NCBI GenBank assembly: GCA_003022085.1
Contig: PXQK01000099.1
Span: forward strand, 1-6,070
Source: Halobacteriales archaeon QH_10_65_19
GTDB taxonomy: Archaea > Halobacteriota > Halobacteria > Halobacteriales > Haloarculaceae
DNA length: 6,070 nucleotides
Direction: 5' to 3'
The position numbers and the translations under genes are program-made. Positions within the stretch are counted from its first letter, which is position 1. Each line of letters starts with the position of its first letter. Positions 1 through 6,070 of the stretch are shown here, one piece after another. Under the pieces are notes generated by a model, which saw only the letters and a program-made list of their open reading frames with translations, was not told where the DNA came from and searched no databases.

Positions 1-106
1 GGCGTTCGCCGTGGGGCAAAACTGCGGGAGAGCGGCGCGTGGGGGTCGCGGCGGAGAACGGGATCTAGCAACTTTTAACCGGGACAATCGGATACATTCG
101 GACACG
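1..106. other. non-coding region upstream of dnaK
   Basis: No convincing gene end is visible here. The reading frame of dnaK stays open back to an ATG at position 11, but the 32 residues this would add are Gly/Arg-rich and unlike any Hsp70 N-terminus. A TATA-like box inside this stretch would also then lie within the coding region. In many haloarchaea grpE lies just upstream of dnaK; if so here, it must end before the window begins. Bases 89-108 contain an imperfect 10-bp direct repeat (CGGATACATT then CGGACACGAT, 7 of 10 matches) over the expected transcription start, which may be chance. Confidence 0.6.
73..78 (+). promoter_or_regulatory. TATA-like box for dnaK
   Basis: TTTTAA sits in an otherwise GC-rich stretch, centred about 31 bp before the dnaK ATG. 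Archaeal TATA boxes lie roughly 25-27 bp before the transcription start, which would give a 5' leader of only about 4-6 bases. I see no Shine-Dalgarno sequence before the ATG, which fits near-leaderless haloarchaeal translation. I could not identify a clear BRE or a heat-shock operator. Confidence 0.55.
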
Positions 107-2110
107 ATGACGAGCAACAAGATTCTGGGCATCGACCTCGGGACCACGAACAGCGCGTTCGCGGTCATGGAGGGGGGTGACCCGGAGATCATCGTCAACA
201 GCGAAGGCGACCGGACAACACCCTCTGTGGTGGCCTTTTCGGACGGAGAGCAGCTGGTCGGCAAGCCGGCCAAAAACCAGGCCATCCAGAACCCCGACGA
301 CACCGTCGAGTCGATCAAACGCCACATGGGCGAGGAGGACTACACCGTCGAACTCGACGACGAGGAGTACACGCCCGAACAGGTCTCGGCGATGATCCTC
401 CAGAAGATCAAGCGGGACGCCGAGGAATACCTGGGTGACGAGGTCGAGAGGGCGGTCATCACCGTTCCGGCGTACTTCTCGGACCGCCAGCGCCAGGCGA
501 CCAAGGACGCCGGCGAGGTCGCCGGCTTCGAGGTCGAGCGCATTATCAACGAGCCCACCGCGGCGAGCATGGCGTACGGGCTCGACGACGAGTCCGACCA
601 GACGGTGCTGGTGTTCGACCTCGGCGGGGGGACCTTCGACGTCTCGATCCTCGAACTCGGCGGCGGCGTCTACGAGGTCGTCGCCACCAACGGTGACAAC
701 GACCTCGGCGGCGACGACTGGGACCAGGCGGTCATCGACTGGCTCGCCGAGGAGTTCTACGAGGAACACAGGATCGACCTCCGCGAGGACCGGCAGGCCC
801 TCCAGCGGCTCTACGAGGCAGCCGAGGAGGCGAAAGTCGAACTCTCCAACCGCAAGGAGACGACCATCAACCTCCCCTTTATTGCGGCGGACGACGACGG
901 TCCGAAGGATCTCGAGGCGTCGCTCACGCGGGCGAAGTTCGAGTCGCTGACCGAGGACCTGGTGGAGCGGACAGTCGGACCGACCGAACAGGCCCTCGAG
1001 GACGCCAGCTACACGAAAGGCGACATCGACACTGTCATTCTGGTCGGCGGCTCCACCCGGATGCCGCAGGTCCAGGAGAAAGTCGAGGAGCTGACCGGCC
1101 AGGAGCCCAAGAAGAACGTCAATCCCGACGAGGCGGTGGCGCTGGGTGCCGCGATCCAGGCCGGCGTCCTCTCGGGGGACGTCGACGACATCGTCCTCGT
1201 GGACGTCACGCCGCTGTCGCTCGGCGTCGAGGTCAAGGGTGGCCTCTTCGAGCGCCTGATCGAGAAGAACACGACAATTCCGACTGAGGAGTCGAAGATC
1301 TTCACGACAGCGCAGGCCAACCAGACACAGGTACAGATACGCGTCTTCCAGGGCGAGCGCGAGATCGCCGCGGAAAACGAACTCCTCGGCGAATTTACCC
1401 TGACCGGCATCCCGCCGGCTCCCGCAGGCACGCCACAGATCGAAGTGACGTTCGCGCTGGACGAGAACGGCATCGTCAACGTCGAAGCCGAGGACAAGGG
1501 CTCCGGCAGCAAGGAGGATATCACCATCGAGGGCGGTGCCGGCCTCTCGGACGAGCAGATCGAGGAGATGAAAGAGGAGGCCGAGCAACACGCCGAGGAG
1601 GACCAGAAGCGCCGCGAGCGCATCGAGGCACGCAACCAGGCCGACTCGACCGTCCAGCGCGCCGAGACGCTGATGGACGAAAACGAGGAGGCGATCGACG
1701 AGGACCTCCGCGGGACCATCGAGGACGCGATCGAGAACGTCGAGGACGTGCTCGAGGACGATGACGCCACGAAAGAGGAGATCGAGACGGCGACAGAGGA
1801 ACTCGCGGAGGAACTCCAGGAGATCGGCAAGCAGATGTACCAGCAGCAGGCCGGCGGCGCCACAGAGGGTGCCGGTCCCGGTGGGGCTGGACCCGGCGGT
1901 GCAGGGCCCGGCGCCGCTGGTGCCGGTCCTGGTGGCCCCGGGGGCGCCGCTGGTGGTGCCGCGGGCGGTGCGACGAGCGCCGGCGAGGAGTACGTCGACG
2001 CCGACTTCGAGGACGTTGACGAGCGAAGCTCGTCAGCCCGTCAGACGGGGTCTGACGACGTCGACGACGAGGCTGGCACGGGAGACGGCGACGCGGACGA
2101 CGAGGAGTAA
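107..2110 (+). CDS. dnaK: DnaK (Hsp70) molecular chaperone
   Basis: A 667-residue cytoplasmic Hsp70 that binds exposed hydrophobic peptides in an ATP-driven cycle with DnaJ and GrpE. The ATPase domain (about 1-360) shows phosphate-1 IDLGTTNS (9-16), the [12 protein letters not shown] segment (147-158), phosphate-2 [12 protein letters not shown] (169-180) and adenosine motif [10 protein letters not shown] (311-320). The interdomain linker [12 protein letters not shown] is at 362-373. The substrate-binding beta domain runs to about 485 and a helical, acidic lid to about 580. A Gly/Ala/Pro-rich linker (583-626) leads to the acidic tail [13 protein letters not shown] (627-639), after which 28 further residues follow. 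The Thr of the E. coli GDTHLGG motif is Asn here (GDNDLGG, 196-202), and the roughly 20-residue N-domain insert of proteobacterial DnaK is absent; both are features of Gram-positive and archaeal DnaK. The start at 107 is chosen because it gives the standard Hsp70 N-terminus just after a TATA box. No grpE or dnaJ lies in the window. Confidence 0.97.
   Translation: MTSNKILGIDLGTTNSAFAVMEGGDPEIIVNSEGDRTTPSVVAFSDGEQLVGKPAKNQAIQNPDDTVESIKRHMGEEDYTVELDDEEYTPEQVSAMILQKIKRDAEEYLGDEVERAVITVPAYFSDRQRQATKDAGEVAGFEVERIINEPTAASMAYGLDDESDQTVLVFDLGGGTFDVSILELGGGVYEVVATNGDNDLGGDDWDQAVIDWLAEEFYEEHRIDLREDRQALQRLYEAAEEAKVELSNRKETTINLPFIAADDDGPKDLEASLTRAKFESLTEDLVERTVGPTEQALEDASYTKGDIDTVILVGGSTRMPQVQEKVEELTGQEPKKNVNPDEAVALGAAIQAGVLSGDVDDIVLVDVTPLSLGVEVKGGLFERLIEKNTTIPTEESKIFTTAQANQTQVQIRVFQGEREIAAENELLGEFTLTGIPPAPAGTPQIEVTFALDENGIVNVEAEDKGSGSKEDITIEGGAGLSDEQIEEMKEEAEQHAEEDQKRRERIEARNQADSTVQRAETLMDENEEAIDEDLRGTIEDAIENVEDVLEDDDATKEEIETATEELAEELQEIGKQMYQQQAGGATEGAGPGGAGPGGAGPGAAGAGPGGPGGAAGGAAGGATSAGEEYVDADFEDVDERSSSARQTGSDDVDDEAGTGDGDADDEE
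1865..1972 (+). repeat. Gly/Ala/Pro-rich low-complexity repeat in dnaK
   Basis: This GC-rich stretch encodes DnaK residues 587-622, built from imperfect repeats of GPGGA and GGAA. It connects the lid to the acidic C-terminal tail. Such disordered linkers are normal in DnaK, but their length varies between relatives because the DNA is prone to slippage. Its composition contrasts with the acidic helices before it and the Asp/Glu-rich tail after it. Confidence 0.8.
2017..2057. repeat. two adjacent perfect palindromes within the 3' end of dnaK
   Basis: Palindrome 1 (2017-2035) has arms TGACGAGC and GCTCGTCA around a GAA loop. Palindrome 2 (2039-2057) has arms CGTCAGAC and GTCTGACG around a GGG loop. 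Both have exact 8-bp stems and 3-base loops, and only 3 bases separate them. The arms share CGTCA/TGACG, so alternative cross-pairing is possible. The unit begins where the conserved DnaK tail (ending DVDE) stops, and it is translated in frame into the start of an extra Ser/Gln-containing tail. It resembles a short palindromic repeat element inserted near the stop codon. Similar GACGAGC-type hairpins recur in haloarchaeal genomes as I recall them, but copy number in this genome is unknown. Confidence 0.7.
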
Positions 2111-2177
2111 CTTCGGCACGCCGGCAGAGTATCGGACCTCTGCTGTAATTACCTTGACGCATCATCTAAATAAGAAA

Positions 2178-2185
2178 TATTATAT
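2178..2185 (+). promoter_or_regulatory. TATA box for the methionine synthase operon
   Basis: TATTATAT lies in the most AT-rich stretch of the window (about 2160-2197) and is centred about 28 bp before the ATG at 2210. This spacing predicts a transcript starting within a few bases of the start codon. A second candidate, TAAATAA at 2167-2173, would give a leader of about 13 bases. No Shine-Dalgarno motif precedes the ATG. The rest of the 2111-2209 gap shows no clear terminator for dnaK. Confidence 0.6.
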
Positions 2186-2209
2186 GCCTGCATTTCGTAC
2201 CAGTGAGTA

Positions 2210-3244
2210 ATGACACGGATAGTCTCCACGACGACAGGGCTGTACCCGGTACCGGATCCAGCCAAAGAGGAGCTGTCAGATCTGAAGGGCAACCAGAAGG
2301 GGGACCTCATCGGGCCGGATCTGAACGAGGAAACGGAGGCCGTCTACGACCGCGTACGGCGGGACCTGATAGCCCGGCAGACCGACGCCGGCCTCGACAG
2401 GGTCGTCGAGGGGCAGGCGCGCTGGGACGACATGCTCGCGCACCCGCTCACAGTGCACGAGTCGGTCGAGACGCGCGGGATCGTTCGCTACTACGACAAC
2501 AACAACTTCTACCGCGAGCCGGTCATCACCGGGGAGCTGTCGGCCGACGGCGACGTGGCAGCCGAACTAGCGGACACAGCAGAGCACGTCGAGAGCGGGC
2601 TGCAGGCAGTGCTCCCGGGGCCGTACTCGCTGGCGGACCTGGCGACCGACGAGTACTACGAGGACGGGGCGGAGCTGCTCGCGGCCGTCGCGGAGTTCCT
2701 GGCCGGCGAGGCCGAGGCGTTCCCGGGCATCGAGACGCTGTTTCTGCTGGAGCCGTCGCTCGTCGGGAACCCGCCGCGCGCCGGTGCCGAGGAGGACGGT
2801 CAAGACCCGTTCAGCGACGCTGTCGGGGGCGAGGCGGTGACCGAGGCAATCGACGCGCTCGCGGGCGCCGTCGACGCGGAGGTCGTCGTCTACCCCTACT
2901 GGGGTGCCCTCGACGAGAAGACCCACGCCCACGTGCTCGACGCGGAGATCGACGCGCTGGGCTACGACCTGGTCTCGGACCAGGACGCCAACGTCTACAA
3001 CGTCCAGGAGTACGGCACCACCGACGACGTCGCCCTGGGCCTGATCGACGGCCAGAACACACTCGTCGAGTCGCCGGAGACAGTCCGGGACCGGATCGAC
3101 TGGTTCACCGGGTCGACGCCGAGCGAGGAGTACGGTACCGTGTACGCGGTGCCAAACACCGAGCTGTACTACCTGCCGGAGAACAGGTTCGAGGAGAAGC
3201 TAGAGACGCTCGCAGGGGCTGCCCGCCTGGAGGTGACAGCATGA
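2210..3244 (+). CDS. MetE N-domain-like partner of split methionine synthase
   Basis: A 344-residue cytoplasmic protein of the UROD/MetE-like barrel family; haloarchaeal annotations often label both genes of this pair metE. It keeps the skeleton of the family: TTTGLYPVP (7-15), VVEGQARWDDML (65-76), LPGPYSLADL (135-144), LLEPSL (179-184) and VPNTELYYLP (314-323). Compared with the next gene, however, the homocysteine residues are replaced (Ser to Leu in the first motif, Glu to Gln, Asp to Leu). The zinc positions are also lost: His and Cys become Tyr within VYPYWG (227-232), and Cys becomes Thr at 317. This mirrors fused bacterial MetE, whose N-terminal barrel lacks the zinc site and helps hold the folate. 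I infer a donor-binding or structural subunit rather than an enzyme on its own. The ATG is preferred to an out-of-frame GTG at 2203. Its stop overlaps the next start by 4 bp (ATGA), so the two proteins are probably made together. Confidence 0.85.
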   Translation: MTRIVSTTTGLYPVPDPAKEELSDLKGNQKGDLIGPDLNEETEAVYDRVRRDLIARQTDAGLDRVVEGQARWDDMLAHPLTVHESVETRGIVRYYDNNNFYREPVITGELSADGDVAAELADTAEHVESGLQAVLPGPYSLADLATDEYYEDGAELLAAVAEFLAGEAEAFPGIETLFLLEPSLVGNPPRAGAEEDGQDPFSDAVGGEAVTEAIDALAGAVDAEVVVYPYWGALDEKTHAHVLDAEIDALGYDLVSDQDANVYNVQEYGTTDDVALGLIDGQNTLVESPETVRDRIDWFTGSTPSEEYGTVYAVPNTELYYLPENRFEEKLETLAGAARLEVTA

Positions 3245-4302
3245 CGCGCGACCAGTTCCGCCCGCCCGAGCACGACAACGAGCACTTCCTGCTGACGACG
3301 GTCGTCGGATCGTACCCCAAGCCGAAGTGGCTGCACCGCGCCCGCGACATGTGGAACGACGAGGACAACAGCTTCGACGACGAGGACTTCGAGGAGGCGA
3401 AAGACGACGCCTCGCGGCTGATCACGCGCGAGCACGAGCGCGCCGGCCTCGACGTGGTCGTCGACGGCGAGATGCGGCGCAACGAGATGGTCGAGTACTT
3501 CGCACACCGGATCGACGGCTGTGAGTTCAACGGGCCCGTCAAGGTGTGGGGACACAACTACTTCGACAAACCCAGCGTCGTCGACGAGGTCGAGTACGAC
3601 GAGGAGTGGCTCGTCTCCGAGTACGAGTTCACTGCCGAGGTGGCCGACCGGCCGGTGAAGGTGCCGATCACCGGCCCGTACACGCTCGCCAACTGGTCGT
3701 TCAACGAGGCCTACAGAACAGACGAGGAGCTGGCCTACGACCTGGCCGAGCTGGTCAACGAGGAGGTAGAGGGGCTGGTCGAGGCCGGTGCCCGCTACAT
3801 CCAGATCGACGAACCCGCGCTGGCGACGACGCCCGACGACCACGCCATTGTCGGCGAGTGTCTCGAACGGATTGTCGCCGACGTACCCGACGACATCCGG
3901 CTCTGTCTGCACGTCTGCTACGGCGACTACTCCCGGATCTACCCCGAGATCCTGGAGTTCCCCGTCGACGAGGTCGACATCGAACTCTGCAACAACGACT
4001 ACGAACAGCTCGACGTGTTCACCGAGCCGGCGTTCACCAAGGACCTGGCCGTCGGTGTCGTCGACGCCCACGTCGGCGAGGTCGAGTCCGTCGAAGAGAT
4101 CGAGTCGAACATCCGCCGGGCGCTGGAGGTCGTCCCGCCGGAACAGTTGACGGTGAGCCCGGACTGCGGGCTGAAGCTCCTGCCCCGCGAGGTCGCCTAT
4201 GGGAAGATGGAGAACCTGGTCAGGGCCGCCCGCAACGTGGAGGCGGCACTGGACGAAGGCGAAATTTCGGCCAGCGCACCGCAGGCAGTTGCGGACGACT
4301 GA
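3241..4302 (+). CDS. metE: methionine synthase catalytic subunit (MetE C-domain type)
   Basis: A 353-residue cytoplasmic enzyme matching the catalytic C-terminal barrel of cobalamin-independent methionine synthase, which transfers a methyl group to homocysteine to make methionine. The zinc ligands seen in MetE are all present: His224 and Cys226 (LHVCYG), Glu248 (DIELC) and Cys309 (SPDCGLK). Homocysteine-binding positions are also intact: Ser24 in VVGSYPKP, Glu77 in GEMRRNEMVEYF, and Asp190 in QIDEPAL. It is about half the length of bacterial MetE (roughly 750 residues) and lacks the N-terminal barrel, which the overlapping upstream gene appears to supply. The methyl donor cannot be read from the sequence: methyl-tetrahydrofolate with the partner is likely, but stand-alone 'core' synthases use other donors. 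The same frame is open upstream to 2203, but that part is a Gly/Arg-rich shadow of the previous gene; the ATG at 3241 directly precedes the conserved N-terminus. Confidence 0.93.
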   Translation: MTRDQFRPPEHDNEHFLLTTVVGSYPKPKWLHRARDMWNDEDNSFDDEDFEEAKDDASRLITREHERAGLDVVVDGEMRRNEMVEYFAHRIDGCEFNGPVKVWGHNYFDKPSVVDEVEYDEEWLVSEYEFTAEVADRPVKVPITGPYTLANWSFNEAYRTDEELAYDLAELVNEEVEGLVEAGARYIQIDEPALATTPDDHAIVGECLERIVADVPDDIRLCLHVCYGDYSRIYPEILEFPVDEVDIELCNNDYEQLDVFTEPAFTKDLAVGVVDAHVGEVESVEEIESNIRRALEVVPPEQLTVSPDCGLKLLPREVAYGKMENLVRAARNVEAALDEGEISASAPQAVADD

Positions 4303-4326
4303 ACGGTCGCGGACGACTAGACGGTC
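4291..4326. repeat. 18-bp imperfect tandem duplication across two convergent stop codons
   Basis: Two adjacent copies, GCGGACGACTGAACGGTC (4291-4308) and GCGGACGACTAGACGGTC (4309-4326), match at 16 of 18 bases and differ only at a GA/AG pair. The metE stop (TGA, 4300-4302) lies in copy 1. The minus-strand lipoprotein stop (TAG, read from 4319 to 4317) lies in copy 2. The 14-bp gap between the genes is therefore entirely inside the duplication. No T-rich terminator is visible for either operon here. Confidence 0.85.
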
Positions 4327-5297
4327 ACAGACACCGCCGACATCTCCAGAAACGCCGATTCGTATCCCTCGTGACGTGCGACCTGTGGCGGGGAGTCTAC
4401 GGTAACGACCAGTTCGTCCTCTGACTCGACGCTGTCGACGATCCTCGCAGAGAGGGACATCAGCGGCAGCACGTACCTGTTGTAGGGGGTCCGTGGACAG
4501 ACCGCCAGGTACGTTCCGTCGGCTGAGTCGGTTGCCGTGATGGGGAACACGGCGTCGCCGCTCGTCGCTTCCCCGAGACGTCGACCCGGGAGTGCCTCGC
4601 TCGGCGGAGCGACCGAGAGGGGGAGCATCGACATCTCCATTGGCTGTGACGCGCCGGATGACCCGCGGCGGTCGAAGAACTTCTGGATCCCGATCTCGTT
4701 TCGGATCCCGCGGCGGAAGTCGAACTCGAAGGTGACTGTCCCCGAGTTCTCGAACTCGCCCTGGAACGCACCGCGCCGCCCAATTGTCGTGGCACCGACC
4801 TCGACAGCGACCCTGAACGTCTCCTGGCCGGGGAAATAGATGTTGTCCCCGAAGTGAAACCCCATCTTCTGGGAGAGCATCGGCCACGGAGCCCGCTCCG
4901 TGACTACCTCGCCGTTTTTGACCCGTTCGACCCTGAGGCGGAGCCCCGAACCCACGGGCAGCACGGTCTGGGTCTCGGTGTCCCACGCCGATACCATCAT
5001 GTGGACCGCGTTGTACTCGTCGTCGATCCCGACCCGCTGTGTCCGCGTTCCGGTGACCGTCCAGAACCGCTCCGCGTACGAGTACGACAGCGCCACCGTT
5101 CTGTCGCCGTGTTCCGCTGTGCTGACCAGTTTCATCCCCTTCCGGTGGGCAGGGTGGTACACCTCACCGTCCCGGCTCCAGGGTGGGGACGGGTCCTCCG
5201 GGACCTCCGGCTCGGGGTCGCTGAGACCGAGAGTGCATCCTGCGAGGGACAGTCCGATTCCGGTGGAGCCCGCCAGGAGGACGTCCCGTCGCCTCAT
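4317..5297 (-). CDS. Tat-exported lipoprotein, P19/Tp34-like domain plus unknown C-terminal domain
   Basis: A 326-residue predicted lipoprotein. The N-terminus has a twin-arginine motif (RRRDVL, 2-7), a short hydrophobic stretch, and lipobox LAGC with the modified Cys at 21; a Pro/Asp/Glu-rich spacer follows. Residues about 45-195 are beta-rich and recall the P19/Tp34 (Iron_transport) family of periplasmic metal proteins: H48 and H51 near the start, H99 in EYNAVHMMVSAWD, and WPMLSQKMGFHFGDNIYFPGQ (M140, M145, H148), like the family's MPM...GPHYGxN signature. I infer possible copper or iron binding, with low certainty. The remainder (about 205-326) is a second beta-rich region I do not recognise; it starts with an M-x-M-x-M cluster (220, 222, 224). 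The protein should sit on the outer face of the membrane. The gene overlaps the end of sdo1 by 4 bp (ATGA) and has no promoter of its own that I can see. Confidence 0.8.
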   Translation of the reverse strand: MRRRDVLLAGSTGIGLSLAGCTLGLSDPEPEVPEDPSPPWSRDGEVYHPAHRKGMKLVSTAEHGDRTVALSYSYAERFWTVTGTRTQRVGIDDEYNAVHMMVSAWDTETQTVLPVGSGLRLRVERVKNGEVVTERAPWPMLSQKMGFHFGDNIYFPGQETFRVAVEVGATTIGRRGAFQGEFENSGTVTFEFDFRRGIRNEIGIQKFFDRRGSSGASQPMEMSMLPLSVAPPSEALPGRRLGEATSGDAVFPITATDSADGTYLAVCPRTPYNRYVLPLMSLSARIVDSVESEDELVVTVDSPPQVARHEGYESAFLEMSAVSVTV

Positions 5298-6019
5298 CTC
5301 GTGTTGATCTGGTCCTCGTCGCGGACGATGCGGGTTTCGGCCTCGCCGCTGGAGACCTCGTTGACGAGGTCATAAAAGTCGTTTTGCATCCCGGCGGGGA
5401 ACTCGATGACGCCGATCCAGGAGCCGTCGGGCTGCCACTCCTCGCTCTGGAGGTCGCCAAACTCCCGGAGTTTGGCCTGACCGCTTCCGGCGTACTCCGC
5501 GGGGAGCTGTGCGGCGACTGTCACCGTGTCGAATCGGATCGGGATTACCGGCCGGAGCGCGTCAAGCGCTTCGTCGATCTGGCTTTCGACCGGCTCCATC
5601 GGGTCGATCCGGAAGTCGGTCTCCCCGAGTGCGGACTCGATGCGCTCCGGCGGGTGGGGGGCGTCGTCCATCTGCGGGTTCACCGCGTTGCGCGTTATCC
5701 GGTTGATCAGGTCTTTCCGTTTGCGCTCTTGCATCTCCCGGCGTTGCTCGGCCGTGATCTGGATCTCGCCGCGCCTGATCACCTCGGGAATGATCTCCAG
5801 GGGCTCGGTCGTCTCGAACGCCTCCTCCAGTGCGTTCTCCGGCGGCCGGTCTCCCCGGGAGGCGTCCTCAAACACGTCTTCCGCGGCGATGACGCCCTCC
5901 AGGTCTCCCTCGAACTCGTCGCGTTTGATCGCTAGCGCGGCATCGGGATCTACGAGTACCTCGAACCGCTCGCCGTGGGACTCCAGTCGTGCGGTGACGG
6001 CCTCGTCGAGTGATATCAT
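5294..6019 (-). CDS. sdo1: ribosome maturation protein SBDS/Sdo1
   Basis: A 241-residue archaeal SBDS homologue of normal family length. In eukaryotes SBDS works with an EF-2-like GTPase to release the anti-association factor eIF6 from the large ribosomal subunit; archaeal Sdo1 is thought to act similarly in the cytoplasm. Three domains can be traced: the N-terminal FYSH domain (about 1-85, with KRDEFEGDLEGVIAAEDVFEDAS-type core and a long acidic stretch), the central three-helix domain (about 86-165, with GEIQITAEQRREM at 84-96, NAVNPQ at 111-116 and a PPERIESAL helix at 123-131), and a ferredoxin-like C-terminal domain (about 166-235, including EWQPDGSWIGVIEFPAGMQ at 194-212). The ATG at 6019 begins the usual MISLDEAV-type start and lies about 25 bp after a TATA box. 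It is first in a two-gene unit, and its stop overlaps the lipoprotein start by 4 bp. Confidence 0.95.
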   Translation of the reverse strand: MISLDEAVTARLESHGERFEVLVDPDAALAIKRDEFEGDLEGVIAAEDVFEDASRGDRPPENALEEAFETTEPLEIIPEVIRRGEIQITAEQRREMQERKRKDLINRITRNAVNPQMDDAPHPPERIESALGETDFRIDPMEPVESQIDEALDALRPVIPIRFDTVTVAAQLPAEYAGSGQAKLREFGDLQSEEWQPDGSWIGVIEFPAGMQNDFYDLVNEVSSGEAETRIVRDEDQINTR

Positions 6020-6041
6020 ACCGATATCTACTGGAGGAACA

Positions 6042-6047
6042 TTTAAA
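6042..6047 (-). promoter_or_regulatory. TATA box for the sdo1-lipoprotein operon
   Basis: TTTAAA is centred about 25 bp upstream of the sdo1 ATG on the minus strand, in a locally AT-rich stretch. The spacing predicts a leaderless or almost leaderless transcript, and no Shine-Dalgarno sequence precedes the start. Bases 6048-6070 to the window edge show no gene that can be judged. Confidence 0.65.
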
Positions 6048-6070
6048 GGTGTTTGTGGTACCGCGGCGCC

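Noticed and set aside
11..106. N-terminal extension of DnaK from an ATG at position 11
   Set aside because: The added residues are Gly/Arg-rich, match no Hsp70 N-terminus, and overlap the TATA-like box. The ATG at 107 gives the standard start.
65..1591. Long minus-strand open frame antisense to dnaK
   Set aside because: Long antisense frames are expected in high-GC haloarchaeal genes. The translation shows no recognisable motif and dnaK is unmistakable on the other strand.
1865..1972. Collagen-like or silk-like repeat protein segment as a separate function
   Set aside because: It is the disordered linker usual before the DnaK acidic tail, only longer in Gly/Ala/Pro. No separate role is needed.
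2017..2057. Intrinsic transcription terminator for dnaK
   Set aside because: The hairpins lie inside the coding region more than 50 bp before the stop and are not followed by a T-tract. Archaeal terminators depend mainly on T-tracts.
2203..3240. GTG-started extension that would lengthen metE to 699 residues
   Set aside because: This part is a Gly/Arg-rich frame shadow of the upstream MetE-like gene. Real family motifs begin only after the ATG at 3241.
3169..4986. Minus-strand open frame of about 605 codons crossing the convergent junction
   Set aside because: It overlaps metE antisense and the lipoprotein gene out of frame, with Arg/Gly-rich composition unlike the acidic proteome. It is a shadow.
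1..6070. CRISPR array, tRNA, rRNA or insertion sequence
   Set aside because: I saw no regularly spaced repeats, no cloverleaf-like stretch, no rRNA-like sequence and no transposase motif on either strand.

Overview
The window looks like haloarchaeal chromosome (class Halobacteria). The evidence is high GC with a strong G/C preference at third codon positions, Asp/Glu-rich proteins, a Tat-type lipoprotein signal, archaeal TATA boxes placed about 25-32 bp before start codons (near-leaderless transcripts), and the archaeal ribosome factor SBDS/Sdo1 alongside a bacterial-type DnaK. Genus cannot be determined by eye.

Layout. Bases 1-106 are a non-coding upstream region with a TATA-like box. dnaK (107-2110, +) is a complete Hsp70 with an unusual 3' end: a Gly/Ala/Pro-rich linker, the usual [17 protein letters not shown] acidic tail, then an extra tail that begins inside two back-to-back perfect palindromes. 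After a 99-bp AT-richer promoter region comes a two-gene operon (2210-4302, +) joined by an ATGA overlap. It encodes a split MetE-type methionine synthase: first an N-domain-like partner that lacks every zinc and homocysteine residue I could line up, then the catalytic half with the full His/Cys/Glu/Cys zinc set. Convergent to it is a second two-gene operon on the minus strand, also joined by an ATGA overlap: sdo1 (6019 down to 5294), then a Tat-exported lipoprotein (5297 down to 4317) whose first domain resembles the P19/Tp34 periplasmic metal-protein fold. The two operons meet tail to tail with only 14 bp between stop codons, and an 18-bp imperfect tandem duplication covers both stops.

How the genes relate. 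The two MetE-like proteins almost certainly work together in the last step of methionine synthesis. DnaK serves protein folding; its partners GrpE and DnaJ are not in the window. Sdo1 acts in 60S-type (50S) ribosomal subunit maturation, and its coupling to an exported lipoprotein is not functionally obvious. I see no mobile element, CRISPR array, tRNA or rRNA. I found no clearly new multi-gene system. The best leads are the split methionine synthase with its degenerate partner, the palindromic insertion-like element read in frame at the end of dnaK, and the uncharacterised Met-rich lipoprotein.
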